The position numbers and the translations under genes were made by a program. A stretch of 64,000 nucleotides of DNA from Parasponia andersonii (taxonomy: Eukaryota; Streptophyta; Magnoliopsida; Rosales; Cannabaceae). The notes beneath the pieces were generated by a model that had not been told where the DNA came from, did not search any database, and saw only the letters and a program-made list of their open reading frames with translations. Shown here one piece after another: positions 48,851-61,648 of the stretch. Position 1 is the first letter of the stretch, and every line of letters starts with the position of its first letter. Location of the stretch: positions 186,001 through 250,000 of the forward strand of contig JXTB01000117.1 in the NCBI GenBank assembly GCA_002914805.1, given 5' to 3'.

Positions 48851-50155
48851 GTTGATCGTTAATGTCACGCTGGACACCACTTGTGGGGAAAATAGGGGGG
48901 TGAGCATAAAATACCCAATAGATTACCCAATTTCTCTTTTTGGGAAAATTCTTTTATAATTCTCAAAACACCAACATGGTTAGTAATACTAGAAAGTATT
49001 TTTATAAATATTAAGCATTCAAAATATATATAGAAAACCATGCTAAAACGAAAATCAGATATCCAAGTTAAAACACATAAAAAATCATAATAAAATAAGC
49101 ATAACTGCACATCACATAAATCAACAATTTACATGAGCTCTTATCATCTTATCACGACTAAAGCAACTTATACTATATGTATTGAGTGCTCTTTGCTTGA
49201 CATCTATATTTGAAAACTAGAAGGACACCCCGTGTGTCAAATCCTACCGAGATGGAGAGGCACCGAATGCCTACACCTACCGAGTGGAGATAGTCTGAAA
49301 GTAAACCCTGCGCGGGTTTATAGGCTCTCACCGAAGGCGGGTATACTTATCTGCCTACTACAACACCGAGATGTCTAAGATAACTCTCATGCATGATCAT
49401 ATAAAATGTGCAATATATAGAGTCTCAAACAAACCATGCAGTGGTTTAACATTCTAAACATGTTCTGATTTTTAAATAAAAATTCATTTTGTACTTAAAA
49501 ATCCAAAAATATTATTCCTAAGATTTAAACAAATCCCAATATTAAAACTAGTACAAAATCACACACAGAATATCCAACCAGCCCATAATATTTCACAAGT
49601 TAACAGTTCATAAAAATAATTATTCAAATAATTTAATTTAATAAAATCACGAAATTTCATTTTTCAAAATAAATTCTAATTTTAATGAAAAATAATAGAA
49701 AATAATGAAATTGAATCTCTTACCTTGAAATAGTAATTATATTGAGTTGACAATGCTAGTAAAGTCCTCTGTCGATCAGCTGGTCTTTTCTATATTCCAA
49801 CATATTTACTTGAAAAAGTGAATTTCCAAACAGAGCCTCAGATTGAAAAACAGAGGTTACTATTGAATTTAGACATCCAAAAATATTAGATTAGACATAA
49901 AGTTTGTCGAAAACGGGTACGAGTGTGGAACCGGCCTATGGCATGCAAACGATGCAATTCATGAGTTATTTTCCCGAGTTTTGTGCCATTCCAGAAATTA
50001 GTGATATTTTATATCAAAATTCATGTCTCGACGTCACTGAGTCCAAATTCGAAATCAGAACTCAGTTTCGAGATTCCGAGCATTAAATGTGTAATAAACC
50101 AGTTTTTTTAAGGGCAATTTGGTCATTTGACCATTTTTTTTTTAAAAAAATCAGA

Positions 50156-52317
50156 TTATATATATACTATACCCCTCTCTCTCTCTCCTCTGTCTCGTCT
50201 ACCCCCCCAATAGAATCTTTCTCTTTCTCCTCCCTCTCGTTCTCTTAGCCGAAGAGGACCAAGGAAGCTGCTGCCACCTCGCCCATCATCTGGCCAGGCC
50301 TGTCGCCGGCGAGCTCCTCCCGTGTCACCAGGAAGCCGCGCCATCCACCCCCGTCACCGCTGAGAGCCACGTTGCCGGAAAAACACCATTAATGGCCGTT
50401 TTAGAGTTTTCGTCACCGGCGATGATTCCGGCCGTTTCAAGCCACGTTCTTAGGCTCGTTGGGTTTGTATCATCGCAAGGATTGTCAAGGTATATATTTC
50501 ACGATCCCGTTTTACCCGGATTGAAAGTTGCCATTTTTGGGTGTTTTTGAGTTTCGAATTTTAGTTTTTAATCCGACTGTTAGATTTCATTTTTGTTGTC
50601 ATTTTTGGAATGTACTCGGAAAATGGAGAAGTTTGATAGATATATTGTGTCCTTTAGTGATCGGCACAAAAATCGAGATCGGACTGTCGAGATTTTACCT
50701 CGTTTTGCATGCCACCGGTCTGGTGTGGGCCCGGACTCGAATTGGACAAGTCATATATCTAACATAGCTATTTTGGGTGCTAGGAATTCAGTGAAGAGAT
50801 CCGTTTGTAGAATTGAAGCTCCGGTGAGAAATTGATTTTTCACAAGAGGACGATCGAGGGCGTCAGATTAATTCCCGACTCTCCAAGTGATCGTCCAACG
50901 GTAGCTTGAGCATCCAATAGTATGGTATCGCTATTCTAGTAAGGTAGGGATTCGGTTACCTCTCTTTTACATTGTTTTGAATAAAACTTATTTTCTGCAA
51001 CATATGAGAATAAATGTGATTTTAGAACTTTTAAGTATCTGTGATAGTATGATTTATATATATTGGATTGCTCTGGGACATTTTTAAGTGCAGTTTATTT
51101 TTGGATATGTTAAAATAGGGTCGTTATACTGCCTATTTTTCTACAAATTTAATTAATTATTTTATTAAAAACCAGAGCATCATTTGAAGTTAAATTACTG
51201 CATGGCTACTTTTATGATCACACATAAGTCTCAGGCTAGCATCATGGGGTTTTTACAGTGTGGCGCTGCGGCCCCACCGACGGTGAGAGTCCATGAATCC
51301 GCGCGGGGTTTTTCTTCTGATTACCTCTCTATTTGGTAGGCGTAGGCAATGCGGTTGCCCCTCCAGGTTTAGTAGGCAACACATGAGTGTCCCCTCCGGT
51401 TATGGACTAGGTGTCAGGCAGGCTGTATGACACACGTAGTGCCAACACCCTGATTTCCATCGATGAGAGATGGTGAACTCATGGGTATGGATAGATTTGT
51501 GTCATGTATTTGTGGACTGATTAGTTTTTAGATATTATGTTTTTCGCACCTCTATATATATGTATGTGCATATGGACTCTCAATTTTGGATATTTTTATG
51601 AATATATGCACATATGGTTTTGAAAAATTATTTTGAATTAAACTAATCATGCAGGGGTCTTCCATCACTAAAAAGGTTTTAATTGAGGTAATAACTTTTC
51701 TACTGAGCTTTCAAGCTCACCCCTTCTCTTTTCCCCCCTTTTAGGCGATCACTCATTCGAGTCAGTTGTCTCGATAGCTAAGCAGGTCGTTTGGCTTAGG
51801 CTCATGGTCTTATTCCTCCTTGGGTTGGTACTTTTCTTTCTTTCACTCTTTCTCCATGTCTAACTGATTAGCCAAGTTCTTTGAGTCTATCAAGTGAATG
51901 TATGAGGATGTATTTACTACTATTTGAGGATTTGGTATATATATATCGGACTCTATAGTTCCCAAGGAGTATATTTCTTAAAGTTTTAAGTACTTAGAAT
52001 TTTGATTAATTCTGTTTACCAATTTTTGGACTTTTCGACTCTAGATTTACAAACTTCGTTTTAATTAACGCTAAAGTTTTTATCAAACCAAGTTTTTGTA
52101 CAAATTAACTATGTTTCATCAAATTTTAATTGGTACCTCTCTCTTAATAAATTTAATTAAAGATGCGTTCCTTTTTTATAGAATTTCTAATGAGTCAAGG
52201 ACTAAAATGAATTATTCAAGTACTGAGTTTTCTCCGAATTTTGTAAAATTCTTTACATATTTTAACTTACACTCAAAATTACTAAAAACTCACGGCTTGG
52301 GATTTCAGGTCATGACA
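50156..52317 (+). repeat. LTR-family copy L6 (type B)
   Basis: Starts in a CT-rich tract and GC-rich core (about 50160-50480) and ends GGTCATGACA. It shares with the inverted L8 the GAATGTACTCGG-type block, the ATCGTCCAACGGTAGCTTGAG / CTCAAAGTACCGTTAAACGAT block, CAATAGTATGGTATCGCTATT / AATAGCAATACAATACTATTG, and the GGTTGCCCCTCCAG and GTGTCAGGCAG landmarks. No pol gene is present. ORFs in the GC-rich core are incidental. Confidence 0.7.
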
Positions 52318-53230
52318 AAATGGGCTCAAAAATCCAGAAATTATAAAAATAACACATTTTGAAAATAATTAGAAAACTATCACTTTTCATATTGATAATT
52401 AATGACCTTCCAGTTACCGTTTCAACACTTTAACATTATGAGATTTCATGTTTCAATCTCCTCCTTCATGTGGTATAATTTCTCGGTCAAAATTACTCAA
52501 TTCCAAAATAATTAGAAAAATATCACAAAAATTTACTATTATAAAAGTACTACAGTAAAAAACTTCTCACCGGAGCTAAGTTAGAGACCGAGAGTGGTCG
52601 TAATTGAAAGCTGACGTCAAGATAAGTTCAACGGTGGTGACGGCGAGTTAATTGGACGTCGGAGGAAGAAACGGTGGGTGAAAAATTGTTCTGGTGGCAG
52701 TGACTTTGGTCGGTCTTATCTCCAATGAGGAGCAACGGTTCACAGTGGCAATACCAGCACTGGTTCGCCGGTGGCTTCTAGTCAGGGCAGGCGGCCGCAT
52801 TGGGCATAGCGTGGCTGGTGGCATGGCGGTAAACAGTAACAGAGAGTGGGTTCAAGGACCTTGTGAAGAAGAAAAGCGGTGAGGAATTTTATGCAATTTT
52901 CAAAAACTGTTAGTAGTGGGACACGTGTCATAACCTGACTGGACCAAAAAAAAATTTCTGAAATTCCACTTTGGCCACAAATTTTAAAAAGAGTCTTTTA
53001 CTTTAGTTCCTCTTTAATTACATTTTTGTCCTCGGTTGGTAATTTCTTTTCACTTTTGCCCAAAATGCACTTAGAATTTATTTTGTCTAAGTTCAACACT
53101 AATTTAATTTGAAATATTTTCAGATTTTTATTTAATTAATCCAAAAATATAAAATTACTAAAAAGTTCTTGAATTAAAATTACTTAATTACTCTTACAAA
53201 ATTTAGGATTTTACAAATTATCCAAGAAAA
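52318..53230 (-). repeat. LTR-family fragment L7
   Basis: Partial copy holding the GC-rich core (about 52560-52880) and the terminal ATTTTAGTCC-like region, matching 39870-40510 of L3 (TTTAGTTCCTCTTTAATTAC, GCCCAAAATGCACTTAGAA / GTCCAAATGTACCTAGA, ACAAATTTAGGATTTTACAAA). The ORF within it is not considered a gene. Confidence 0.55.
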
Positions 53231-54555
53231 ATTTGCTAAAATAGTCATTATTCCTATTTAGCAATTTTGGTAAGACTTCTAGCATTTTAAGTTATAAATA
53301 ACTAATGAAATGGTTATGAACTTTGTACCCAACGTGTTGATGAGTGGCTCATCATAATCTTTGAGGCATGAAGGTTTGACTCGACATTATTATCTGCAGT
53401 AGTGTCAAGTTATACTCAACACATAGCATGCTAATATTTAAAAGAAGTTCATAAGCTTAAAGAGACAAATTTCGAAACAATAGCATTAAAAAAGCCTATT
53501 ACTAGCTATTTAAAATAGCCTCTTTTGCCAATAAAAAAAAAACAAACTAAACAAATAAATCTTTTGTAATGAAATTTCAAAATTCGTCATTTTGCTAAAA
53601 GACCAGACTTTATTTCTGGGGTAATTAGTTGATTACAACTTTTTTAGGAGTATAAACCAATATAATAAATGTTTTTTGTGCTCCAGTAATTAATTACCAG
53701 TTTGGGTATATAAAATTAGGTAAGAATTACCAGTTTTGGTATATAAAATTAGGTAAGTGATCTTATGAATAAATTTTAAATGTTCGTAAATTCAAGGCTA
53801 TAATCACTAGCGGAGCAGCATAAAGTGATAGATTTGAATAAATCATTTAAGGACAAATACAGTTACCAAAAATAATTACCACTCTAACACAAAAAATGGT
53901 GTTGAGTCTTTTTTTTTTTATTTTTTTATTTTGAAAGCTTTTTATTTCTTTGGTTGAATTAGCAGAGAACAACACTCTTTTGCCATTAAATAATAATAAT
54001 AAGAATAATAACAATAACATTTTTACGCAATTTTATTCCTAGTTATAGTAAAAGAAGTTTCATTCACATATCATTGTTGTTACTTATGGCCTATTAGGTC
54101 ATCATGCTGACGTTCTAAGCTTATCGAGCAAGTAAGACTTGGGATAAAGAGTATAAAGTGTATTCCCTACTCTTTCATTTTTTTTTTCGTTTCCTTTTTT
54201 TTTTTTTTGACAAACCACATAATTGCGCGTTCAACATTATTCCCATATCGAAGAAGAAGAATACCACAAAATAGTTAATCTGATCAAGTATCTTCACCAT
54301 ATCATATTCGTTTGAGCCTTTTACATAAAGAAATTAAACAACTTTTTAATCTTCCCTTTATTCTTTTTACATCATGTGTTTTTTCGAATTTGGATATAGC
54401 TAGTGATAATTATTTTACTTAATAGGAAAGAGAACTTAACCGCAAGTCAACTAAAGAGTAAAACGTGAAAATTAAAGAGACCAGAAGTAAATAAATTTTG
54501 TCTAAATTAAGAACCACCATATGATTACGTGGAAAGTGCATTTGGATTTGTTTTA
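53231..54555. other. Intergenic upstream of cluster gene 5
   Basis: AT-rich with no supported gene. Holds a 33-bp tandem duplication (AATTACCAGTTTGGGTATAT..) at 53692-53724 and 53725-53757, with one mismatch. Confidence 0.5.
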
Positions 54556-54580
54556 TGGAAGCTACTCTGGTTTCTATACA
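54556..54580 (+). promoter_or_regulatory. Core promoter block of cluster gene 5
   Basis: TGGAAGCTACTCTGG then TTCTATACAAGGGAG. It aligns with gene 2's TGGAACCTTCC..TTCTATATAAGGGGG, and downstream both continue TTTGGCC and later AAACAAAG. TATACA replaces TATATA. Confidence 0.6.
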
Positions 54581-54687
54581 AGGGAGTATTTGGCCTTTTA
54601 AGCCTTCGGATCACAAAACAAAGAGTTAAAAAAGGTTCTTATAACTAGCTTTTTGCTTAATATATAATTCTATAGTTTCTTGGTTTC

Positions 54688-55206
54688 ATGGAACATTTTG
54701 TTATCAGAGACAGAGAGGAACGATACCATGCTATCCGAAAGGAGCAAAGACACCAGTACTACTACATGGCGTCAAGGGAGGAGTACCTGCGGCCTTTCGA
54801 GATGGTCATGTTCGAACAAATCGGTAAACGATCAGATCATCATCAACAAGAGTTTGCTGATCAAGACCATTTTTTTCAGAAGCCATATTACTATCCGCAA
54901 AGTCATGTTGTTCATCATGAGAGAGGGCCTTCTCTGCACCCTAGTACTGCTGTTGTTCATCAGCAACCTTATGTTGCGTACAAAGAGCCTAACTATGTGG
55001 AAACTAGAATTGTTCCTAAAGGGCTAAGTATTACTCAATATCATCAAGGAGATCAAACTTATCCACATGCTAACGAGTTGAGTACTAGTCAAACTCCTCA
55101 AGTCATTAAAAAGCAGGGTGCTGTAATTGACTGTAATGAGGCGGCAAAGCTCTATAATGGGGTAGTATTTACAGAATATGGTAGGAATAACAAATTCCCT
55201 TTTTGA
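54688..55206 (+). CDS. Cluster gene 5: Tyr/His/Gln-rich protein with C-terminal signature, no lipidation site
   Basis: Single exon, 172 residues, the longest member. It starts MEHFVIRDREERYHAIRKEQ, so unlike the others it has no MG- start and no N-myristoylation site. The first 45 residues are charged and possibly helical. Residues 46-140 are a low-complexity Tyr/His/Gln/Pro stretch (HHQQEFADQDHFFQKPYYYP, QQPYVAYKEPNY). Residues 144-165 hold the signature GAVIDCNEAAKLYNGVVFTE followed by YGRNNKFPF at the very end. The Cys is conserved as in genes 1 and 2. An ORF at 54680 in another frame is a shadow. This member probably acts in a different place in the cell, if the MG- start anchors the others. 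Function unknown. Confidence 0.78.
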   Translation: MEHFVIRDREERYHAIRKEQRHQYYYMASREEYLRPFEMVMFEQIGKRSDHHQQEFADQDHFFQKPYYYPQSHVVHHERGPSLHPSTAVVHQQPYVAYKEPNYVETRIVPKGLSITQYHQGDQTYPHANELSTSQTPQVIKKQGAVIDCNEAAKLYNGVVFTEYGRNNKFPF

Positions 55207-57538
55207 GCTTAATTAGTATTTTGATACTAATTTAGCTCTCTTACGTTTACAAAATTGGTACTTGTGTGAGGACTAAGGACTTTCTTTATGCTCCTTTTTT
55301 TTTTTTTTTCTTTTTTTAATATAACATAGGAGTACTGTACCCCCGTACTTGGAAAAAAAAAAAAAGAAAAAAGAAACTGTAGCCCCTAGACTTCTACTAA
55401 GGAAAGAAGTCGTGTTTATGGAGTGAAGTGTGTCTCTTAAAAATTGTACTAAGATGTTATATGCATTAAGGTATGGGGGTTTTTTTTTTTAATTTTTAAT
55501 TTTACTTTTTGTTTGTATATCTCTCGTTCTCTGTCTCTCTCTAGATATGTTAATAAAAGAGTGTGACTGCTCAAACTAAATACTAATACGATTACACGTG
55601 CTTGAAAACCATTTCTTGAATAAGCTAAAGGCGACAATTCGTTTTTCTTCCTCAAATTGTAAAACGACAAGTATGTAGATTTTCCTATTTGACAACAAAA
55701 AACGACATGTATTTATTTTTAGTGTCGTTACTTTCCAAAAAAGAAGACATGTTGCCCTTTTCCGTCAGACAAGTAGTATGTTGTTTCCCTTCAACGTAAC
55801 TTTTTCATATTTAATTCCAAAATCTCGAAGCACCTTCCTAGGTGACATATTTCCTACTATTTTACGAACCTTCAAAAGCAATTCTCTCTTTTTTTTTCTC
55901 AAATTCTCTACTATTTTACTTTTATTTTTGAGTTGTAGTACTTAGTTGAATTCTAGTTATTGGTTAGGTGATTTCTAGTTCTAGTTCTTTGAGTGTCTAG
56001 ATGGAGTTCGAACAAAAGTTTAGTTTGCTGAAATAAATTCGTGGTGTGACGATCACTATAATTGTATTTTGGGAGATAGACCTCATGCATCCTCGAAATC
56101 TATGTTAAAGTAATTGTGTGATATACAAAGCTGGACTCAATTCCTCAACTCTTTTAATTTGTATCCATATTGTCCATATTTAATTTTTTATATGTTATAT
56201 ATAATCGATAATATAACGTTGATCATATTGTTGTTATACTATTTATGACCATATATTTGTTATAACTTCAATTTGTTCTTATACACGTTTAATTATATTA
56301 CTCATTTTTTCTAACAAGATATACACATGTTCTGATGAAATATTGGAAATACGCCAAAATTAATATCGAAGACAAGGAAAAAGAAAAAGTTATGCTAGTC
56401 TTTGCTATTTGGTTTCCTCTAATTCATTTTCCATGGAGAGGACTAAATAACAAACGTAAGGGGATATTATGTTTTTGTTGTACGTTTCGTTTCTTTGTAT
56501 GTAAATATTAAAAATTAGGTTGTTCAAAAAAATCGACACACACTGGAAATTTGTCACACTGCACCAACCATCAATCTGTGCAGTTTTTGAGGTTCATAAA
56601 ATCTTTAAACCGCACATGCGATATTTGGCGCGCTGCTTGAAGAAAAATTATGCGGTACTTTATATGCACGATATCTTTAAGGAATATTTTATTACTGTTT
56701 CAACTTTAGATTGAGAACTTTTAATTTCATAGATTATATTTTTATAATAGTATGTAATTTGTTTTTTTAATAAAATAATTAATTTAGAAGTAATGGAATT
56801 CTAAAATGAACCTTACTGTATTGCTAATATAGATTTGGTATGGTTTCTGTCACTAGTTCAAATCACATGGTTTTGAGATAGGCTTAAACCATCATTTTGA
56901 TGCAGAAGGATAAAATCGAGCAAACCACACCTTGGACACCTTTAATAAAAACGACATACCTTTTACTTCTTCAAAGGTAAACGACAAGTATGTAGAAGTT
57001 CATTAATGGACGACAAAAAACAACACGTAGTTTATCTTGATGTCGTTTTCCAGAGAAAGAAGACATGTTTTCTGCCAGCCATTTCTCCTAAATTTGTTTT
57101 CTCTTGACTAAATCTCGTTTTTCCCAATCAAATGAAAGAGCAAGTCCCATTTTGTTTTAATGTTTGTTATTGTTATAAACTAACGACCTCATTTTTCCTT
57201 CACGACATTTGCTCTATCGGATGCGTTTGTACGTAGAATTAGAAATCTCTTTTGTTTGCTTTTCTCCAAATATATGAATCAAATTGTTTATTTTTTTTCG
57301 TTCAGAAATGAAAATAATGACATATTGTTGATTATGTGTTTAGATGTATGTACTACAACTGAAGAGGATGTGCCTGTAATTAGCATCGTCCATTCAACTT
57401 ATGTGAAGATAGTACTAATATGTAATGGCCTTCGTGGCTTTGTAAAACTCTAGTATGCAATTTTTTTTTTCCAACTAATTGCAGTAATAAAACTAGCTAT
57501 ATAGATATATGTGCTGTATGTTTGACTAGTAGCTACAC
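55207..57538. other. Intergenic with a direct repeat pair
   Basis: No supported gene. About 120 bases at 55655-55775 and again at 56960-57080 share the order ACGACAAGTATGTAGA, GACAACAAAAAACGACA / GACGACAAAAAACAACAC, GTGTCGTTACTTTCC / GATGTCGTTTTCCAG and GAAGACATGTT. This could be a pair of diverged repeats or element ends. Confidence 0.45.
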
Positions 57539-59748
57539 TATCCTGACTAGAAATCTGATGCCGTGATTTTTAGTAATTTTAAATCTAAATAAAGATAAAT
57601 AAAGGATTTACAAAATTCTAAAAAAATTAAATACTTAGATTTTTCATTTTAATCTTCAAATTATTAGAAATTCTATATAAAAAGGGGTCTATCTTTAGTT
57701 TAATTTATTAAGCAAGATACGCTAATTAAAATTCAAGAAAACGTAATTAAGTTGTACAAGAACTCAGTCTAATAAAATTGTAGTATTGATTAAATAGATT
57801 TTTCAAATTTTAAATCCGAATGTCTAAAATTTAACTTATAAGGTTTGTCATAATTCTAAGTACTTAAAATTTTGAAAATAGGCTCCTTAGGAACTATTGT
57901 GTCCAATTCATATACTAAATCCTCAAATAATAGTAAATACATCCTTATACATTCACTTAATAGAATCAATAAATTTGGCTAAATAGTTAGACATAGGGAA
58001 ACAATGAGACAAAAAAAAAAAGATACTGACCAAAGAGGAATAGGACCACGAGTGTAAGCCAAGTGATTTGTTTAGCCAATGAGACAACTAACTCGAATAA
58101 ACATCCACCTGAAAGGGAGGAAAAATATAAGGGATGAGCTCAAAAGCACAGTAGAGGAACTAATTATCTCATTTAAAAACTTTTTTAGAGATAAAAAGTC
58201 CCTGCATAGTTAGTTTAATCTAAAACACCTTTGCAAAATCATATATGCATATATACATAAAAATCTCCAAAACCGATAGTCCTTATGCATATACATATAT
58301 ATAGATATACAAAAAGTATGATATCCGAAAATCAATCAGTCTACCAGCACATGACACAAATTCACATATATCCATGAGTTCACCACTTTTCATCAATAGA
58401 AACCAAAGTGTCGGTATTATGTATGTCGTATATCCTACTTGGCACCTAGTCCATACCTGAAGGGAATACCCATGTGTCGCCTACAAAACTTGCAAGGGCA
58501 ACCATACTGCATATGCCTACTAAATGGAGAGGTAATCAACATTAAAACCTCGCATGGGGTCACAGACTCTGCATCATCGGTGGGATGCACTGCTATACTT
58601 TAAAAATCTCATGATGCTAATTTGATGCTCATATGTGACCCTATGACATGTGCACTTTGAACTGATGTGTAAAAATAGTCATATAGTAATTTAAGTTCAA
58701 ATGATACTATAGTTTTTAATAAAATGGTTAATTGAATTTTATAGAAAAATAGGCAGCATAACGGCCCTATTTTAACATATCCAAAAATAACTTACACTTA
58801 GAAAAGTCTCTGAGCAATCGAATATATGTAATATAATTCAATTCCATTACATATATCCAAAATAGTTCTAAAATCACATTTATCATTATGTGTTGTAGAA
58901 AGTAAATTTTAGTCAAAAACATTTCAAGATAGAGGTAACCGAATTCCTATATCACTATAATAGCAATACAATACTATTGGATCCTCAAAGTACCGTTAAA
59001 CGATCACTTTGAGGGTCTGGAATCAATTCCAAGCCTTCAATCGCTCACTTGTCAAAAACCAACTACTCAACAAAGTTTCGAATTAATAAACAGACATCTT
59101 CACTGAATTTCTAGTCCTCGAAATAATTAGGTTTGATATATAACTCATACAATTCAAGTTCGGACTGAAACTAGACAAGTAGCACATAAAACGAGATAAA
59201 ATCTAAACCATTAGATATCATTTTTCATGTCAGATATCAAACATAGTCGATATATATCAAACTTTATCATATTCTGAGTATATTCCTAAAATGACATCAA
59301 AAATTAAATCCAACGGGCAGATCAAAAGTTAAACTTGAGGCTCAAAAAGCATAATAAATAGGCCAAATAGGGTCACGAGATATATACCTTAAGGTTCCTC
59401 CCGACAATATAAACCTAATGATCCTAAGAATACGCATTGAAATGGTACCGAAAAATCAAAACTTTTCATGGTCAAAAACGATGTTTTCAAGTGACGTGCT
59501 ACTTGGCAGCAACTAGGAACAAGCAGTGCGGGCAGTAAGCAACATGAGGGAGCTTCGCTGGCAGTTAGGCTAGCTAGATGGTGATTATGGAGACCCCAAC
59601 GTTACTTCTTCCCCTTTCAGCCCAAAACGAGCGAGAGAGAGTAGAAAGGGAGAGAGAAGACAGAGAAAGAGAGAGAAAAATGTATATATATATATATATT
59701 TTTATCGTTAAATGACCAATTTACCCTAAAAAAATTTGGGATTTTGCA
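57539..59748 (-). mobile_element. LTR-family copy L8 (type B), 3' LTR of the element running off the window
   Basis: Left end TATCCTGACTAGAAATC and right end GATTTTGCA (on the - strand TGCAAAATCCC). Immediately to the right, read on the - strand, stands TTTGGGACGAAATTCTTATA then AAAAGAGGAGAG, a polypurine-like tract, so this is the 3' LTR of a - strand element. Shared landmarks with L6 and L4: CACTTGGCACCTAGTCC-like, GGGCAACCATACTGCATATGCC and CCTCGCATGGGGTC. Confidence 0.7.
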
Positions 59749-61617
59749 CTCTCCTCTTTTTATAAGAATTTCGTCCCAAAATTCAAGTACAAACCGAGAA
59801 TGTGAGCAAGATTATAAGAAATAGTTACTAGAAGTATAGTAAACATTTAACTATAGAAATTAAGAGTATTAAATTGAATGCTAGTTAATGAAAGCGGGTG
59901 AGATAGACAATCCTCACTTGGCATTAGAATCTTGCTATCATACTGATCCACACAATAGTATAGGATAAGGATGTACCCGAAGAGATACAGAATCATAAGA
60001 TAGCTCATCAATATATACAAGAATCTCAACACCTATGGTTGGAAATGATAACCTCAAGTATGTAAGTGATCAAAAGATAATAATGATAATAATTATAGCT
60101 AGAAGCTGAGAATACCAAACTTTGAATACTAATGTAAGGCACTAGACTAGAATAATAGACCAAATGTCAGATATAAGAATACCATCCGCCTGATTATACC
60201 AAATCAATAATCTTCTGGGATATTTTGATTTGTCTGCAACTAGTTCCTAGTCCTAGACAATCTCCAAGTCAATAACTCTAAAAGCAGTCACTTCCCAAGC
60301 ATATAACATAATAGAATAGAGTTTAAGATGAAGAACAAGAACCCTTATATTACACCATACAAGATAAACAAATTTAGAGACTAAAGGTGACAAAGAGAGT
60401 TCAATGACTCACAACTATTATCTATTCTTTCATTAGGGTGAGAAAGAATACTAAACACAAAACTACTTCTAGTCAAATACAAGACTAGAACACCAAATCT
60501 AGAAATCACCAATGCAAAATATTAGTGTAAACTTCAATCTAAAATGCAAACATCCAAACCATGAAAAATTTTAAAAGCATTTTATACTTTTTATACAATG
60601 TAAAACCTCATAAAAAAAAAATCAAAACAAGAGCAGACCCATAAGTCCTTGATATAAAGAAAAACTCTATGGACATAATCTTATATCTCAAAATTAAGCA
60701 CATAACTGAAATCGATATTTAATGCTCCAGAAATAAGGTTCTAATAGGATAAGCTATCTGGTGCCATCCTCTAGTGATGCCTGTCTCCTATGAAATCTCT
60801 CTTTAATTTTAATGAAAACAATTTTAAAAAATATTTTTGAAAACATCAAATATAAAAACTACTGGGGCCTAAGAATACTACATAAGTTTATAATATAGTT
60901 TTTTTTTGGCCAAAAGTAAACTAAACCTGAACTACAAGCATCCTTTTACAATATAAAAGTAGAGTCCAATGATTCTTAAGGTAAGTTTTATGAGTAATCT
61001 CATTTTAATTATCATTAATTATGTAACAATAGCTATGTTACATACAATTTAAACCAAATAAGGGATTTAGATTCAACTCAACATCAACATCCAATAAAAA
61101 CTTCATTCCATGCATATATGATGAAAATCCCTAATAATCACAAGTATCAACCTATAAAGTTGAGTTATACATGATGATCATTTATTAAAACCATCAGGGA
61201 ATGCATGAAAAGACATTAGTTTGTTCCCTATAATCAACAAAATAGATATTTATTTTGCAATCCACACTTGGTAAAATGATAAACGAGGCCATATTTAAAT
61301 TACCATAGTCGATTTTTCTTTCAAAATTAGTAAAACATTTGGGCCTCAATGTAAATTATAACTAAACATAATGGGATTATTTTGTAGAATTCTAAAATAT
61401 TTTCCAAAGAAATCAAATAAGTTTTCTCAAAAAGTTTAAAAGTTCACACACCTTTTTTTTTTATTTTTAAGGGAAAATAAGGTAGCTTAGAAAATATTAG
61501 AGTATGAGACATTGCCAAATACCTTCTCAAAGTAGGTGAAACAAATGTCAATCCTCACTTAACCCTTCAAAATAAAATTAAAAGTTCATAGAGATTCATA
61601 CTAGGCATAACCAGCTA

Positions 61618-61621
<4 letters not shown>

Positions 61622-61648
<27 letters not shown>
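61622..61648. repeat. (TA)n microsatellite
   Basis: Pure TA, 27 bases, inside the non-coding internal domain. Confidence 0.95.

Larger units (their letters stand above)
48118..50155 (-). repeat. LTR-family copy L5 (type A), truncated
   Basis: Left end TGTCATGATCCAAACCTCGGG is the inverse of the family's 3' end. Shared blocks are ACACCCCGTGTGTC, GTATACTTATCTGCC, TTGATATAAAATATCAC (at about 50000) and the CACTGAGTCC..ATTC region. It stops at a junction with the + oriented copy L6, so the two lie head to head. It contains a minisatellite. Confidence 0.65.

Noticed and set aside
52694..52882. 62-residue + strand frame
   Set aside because: Same reason: GC-rich core of LTR fragment L7.
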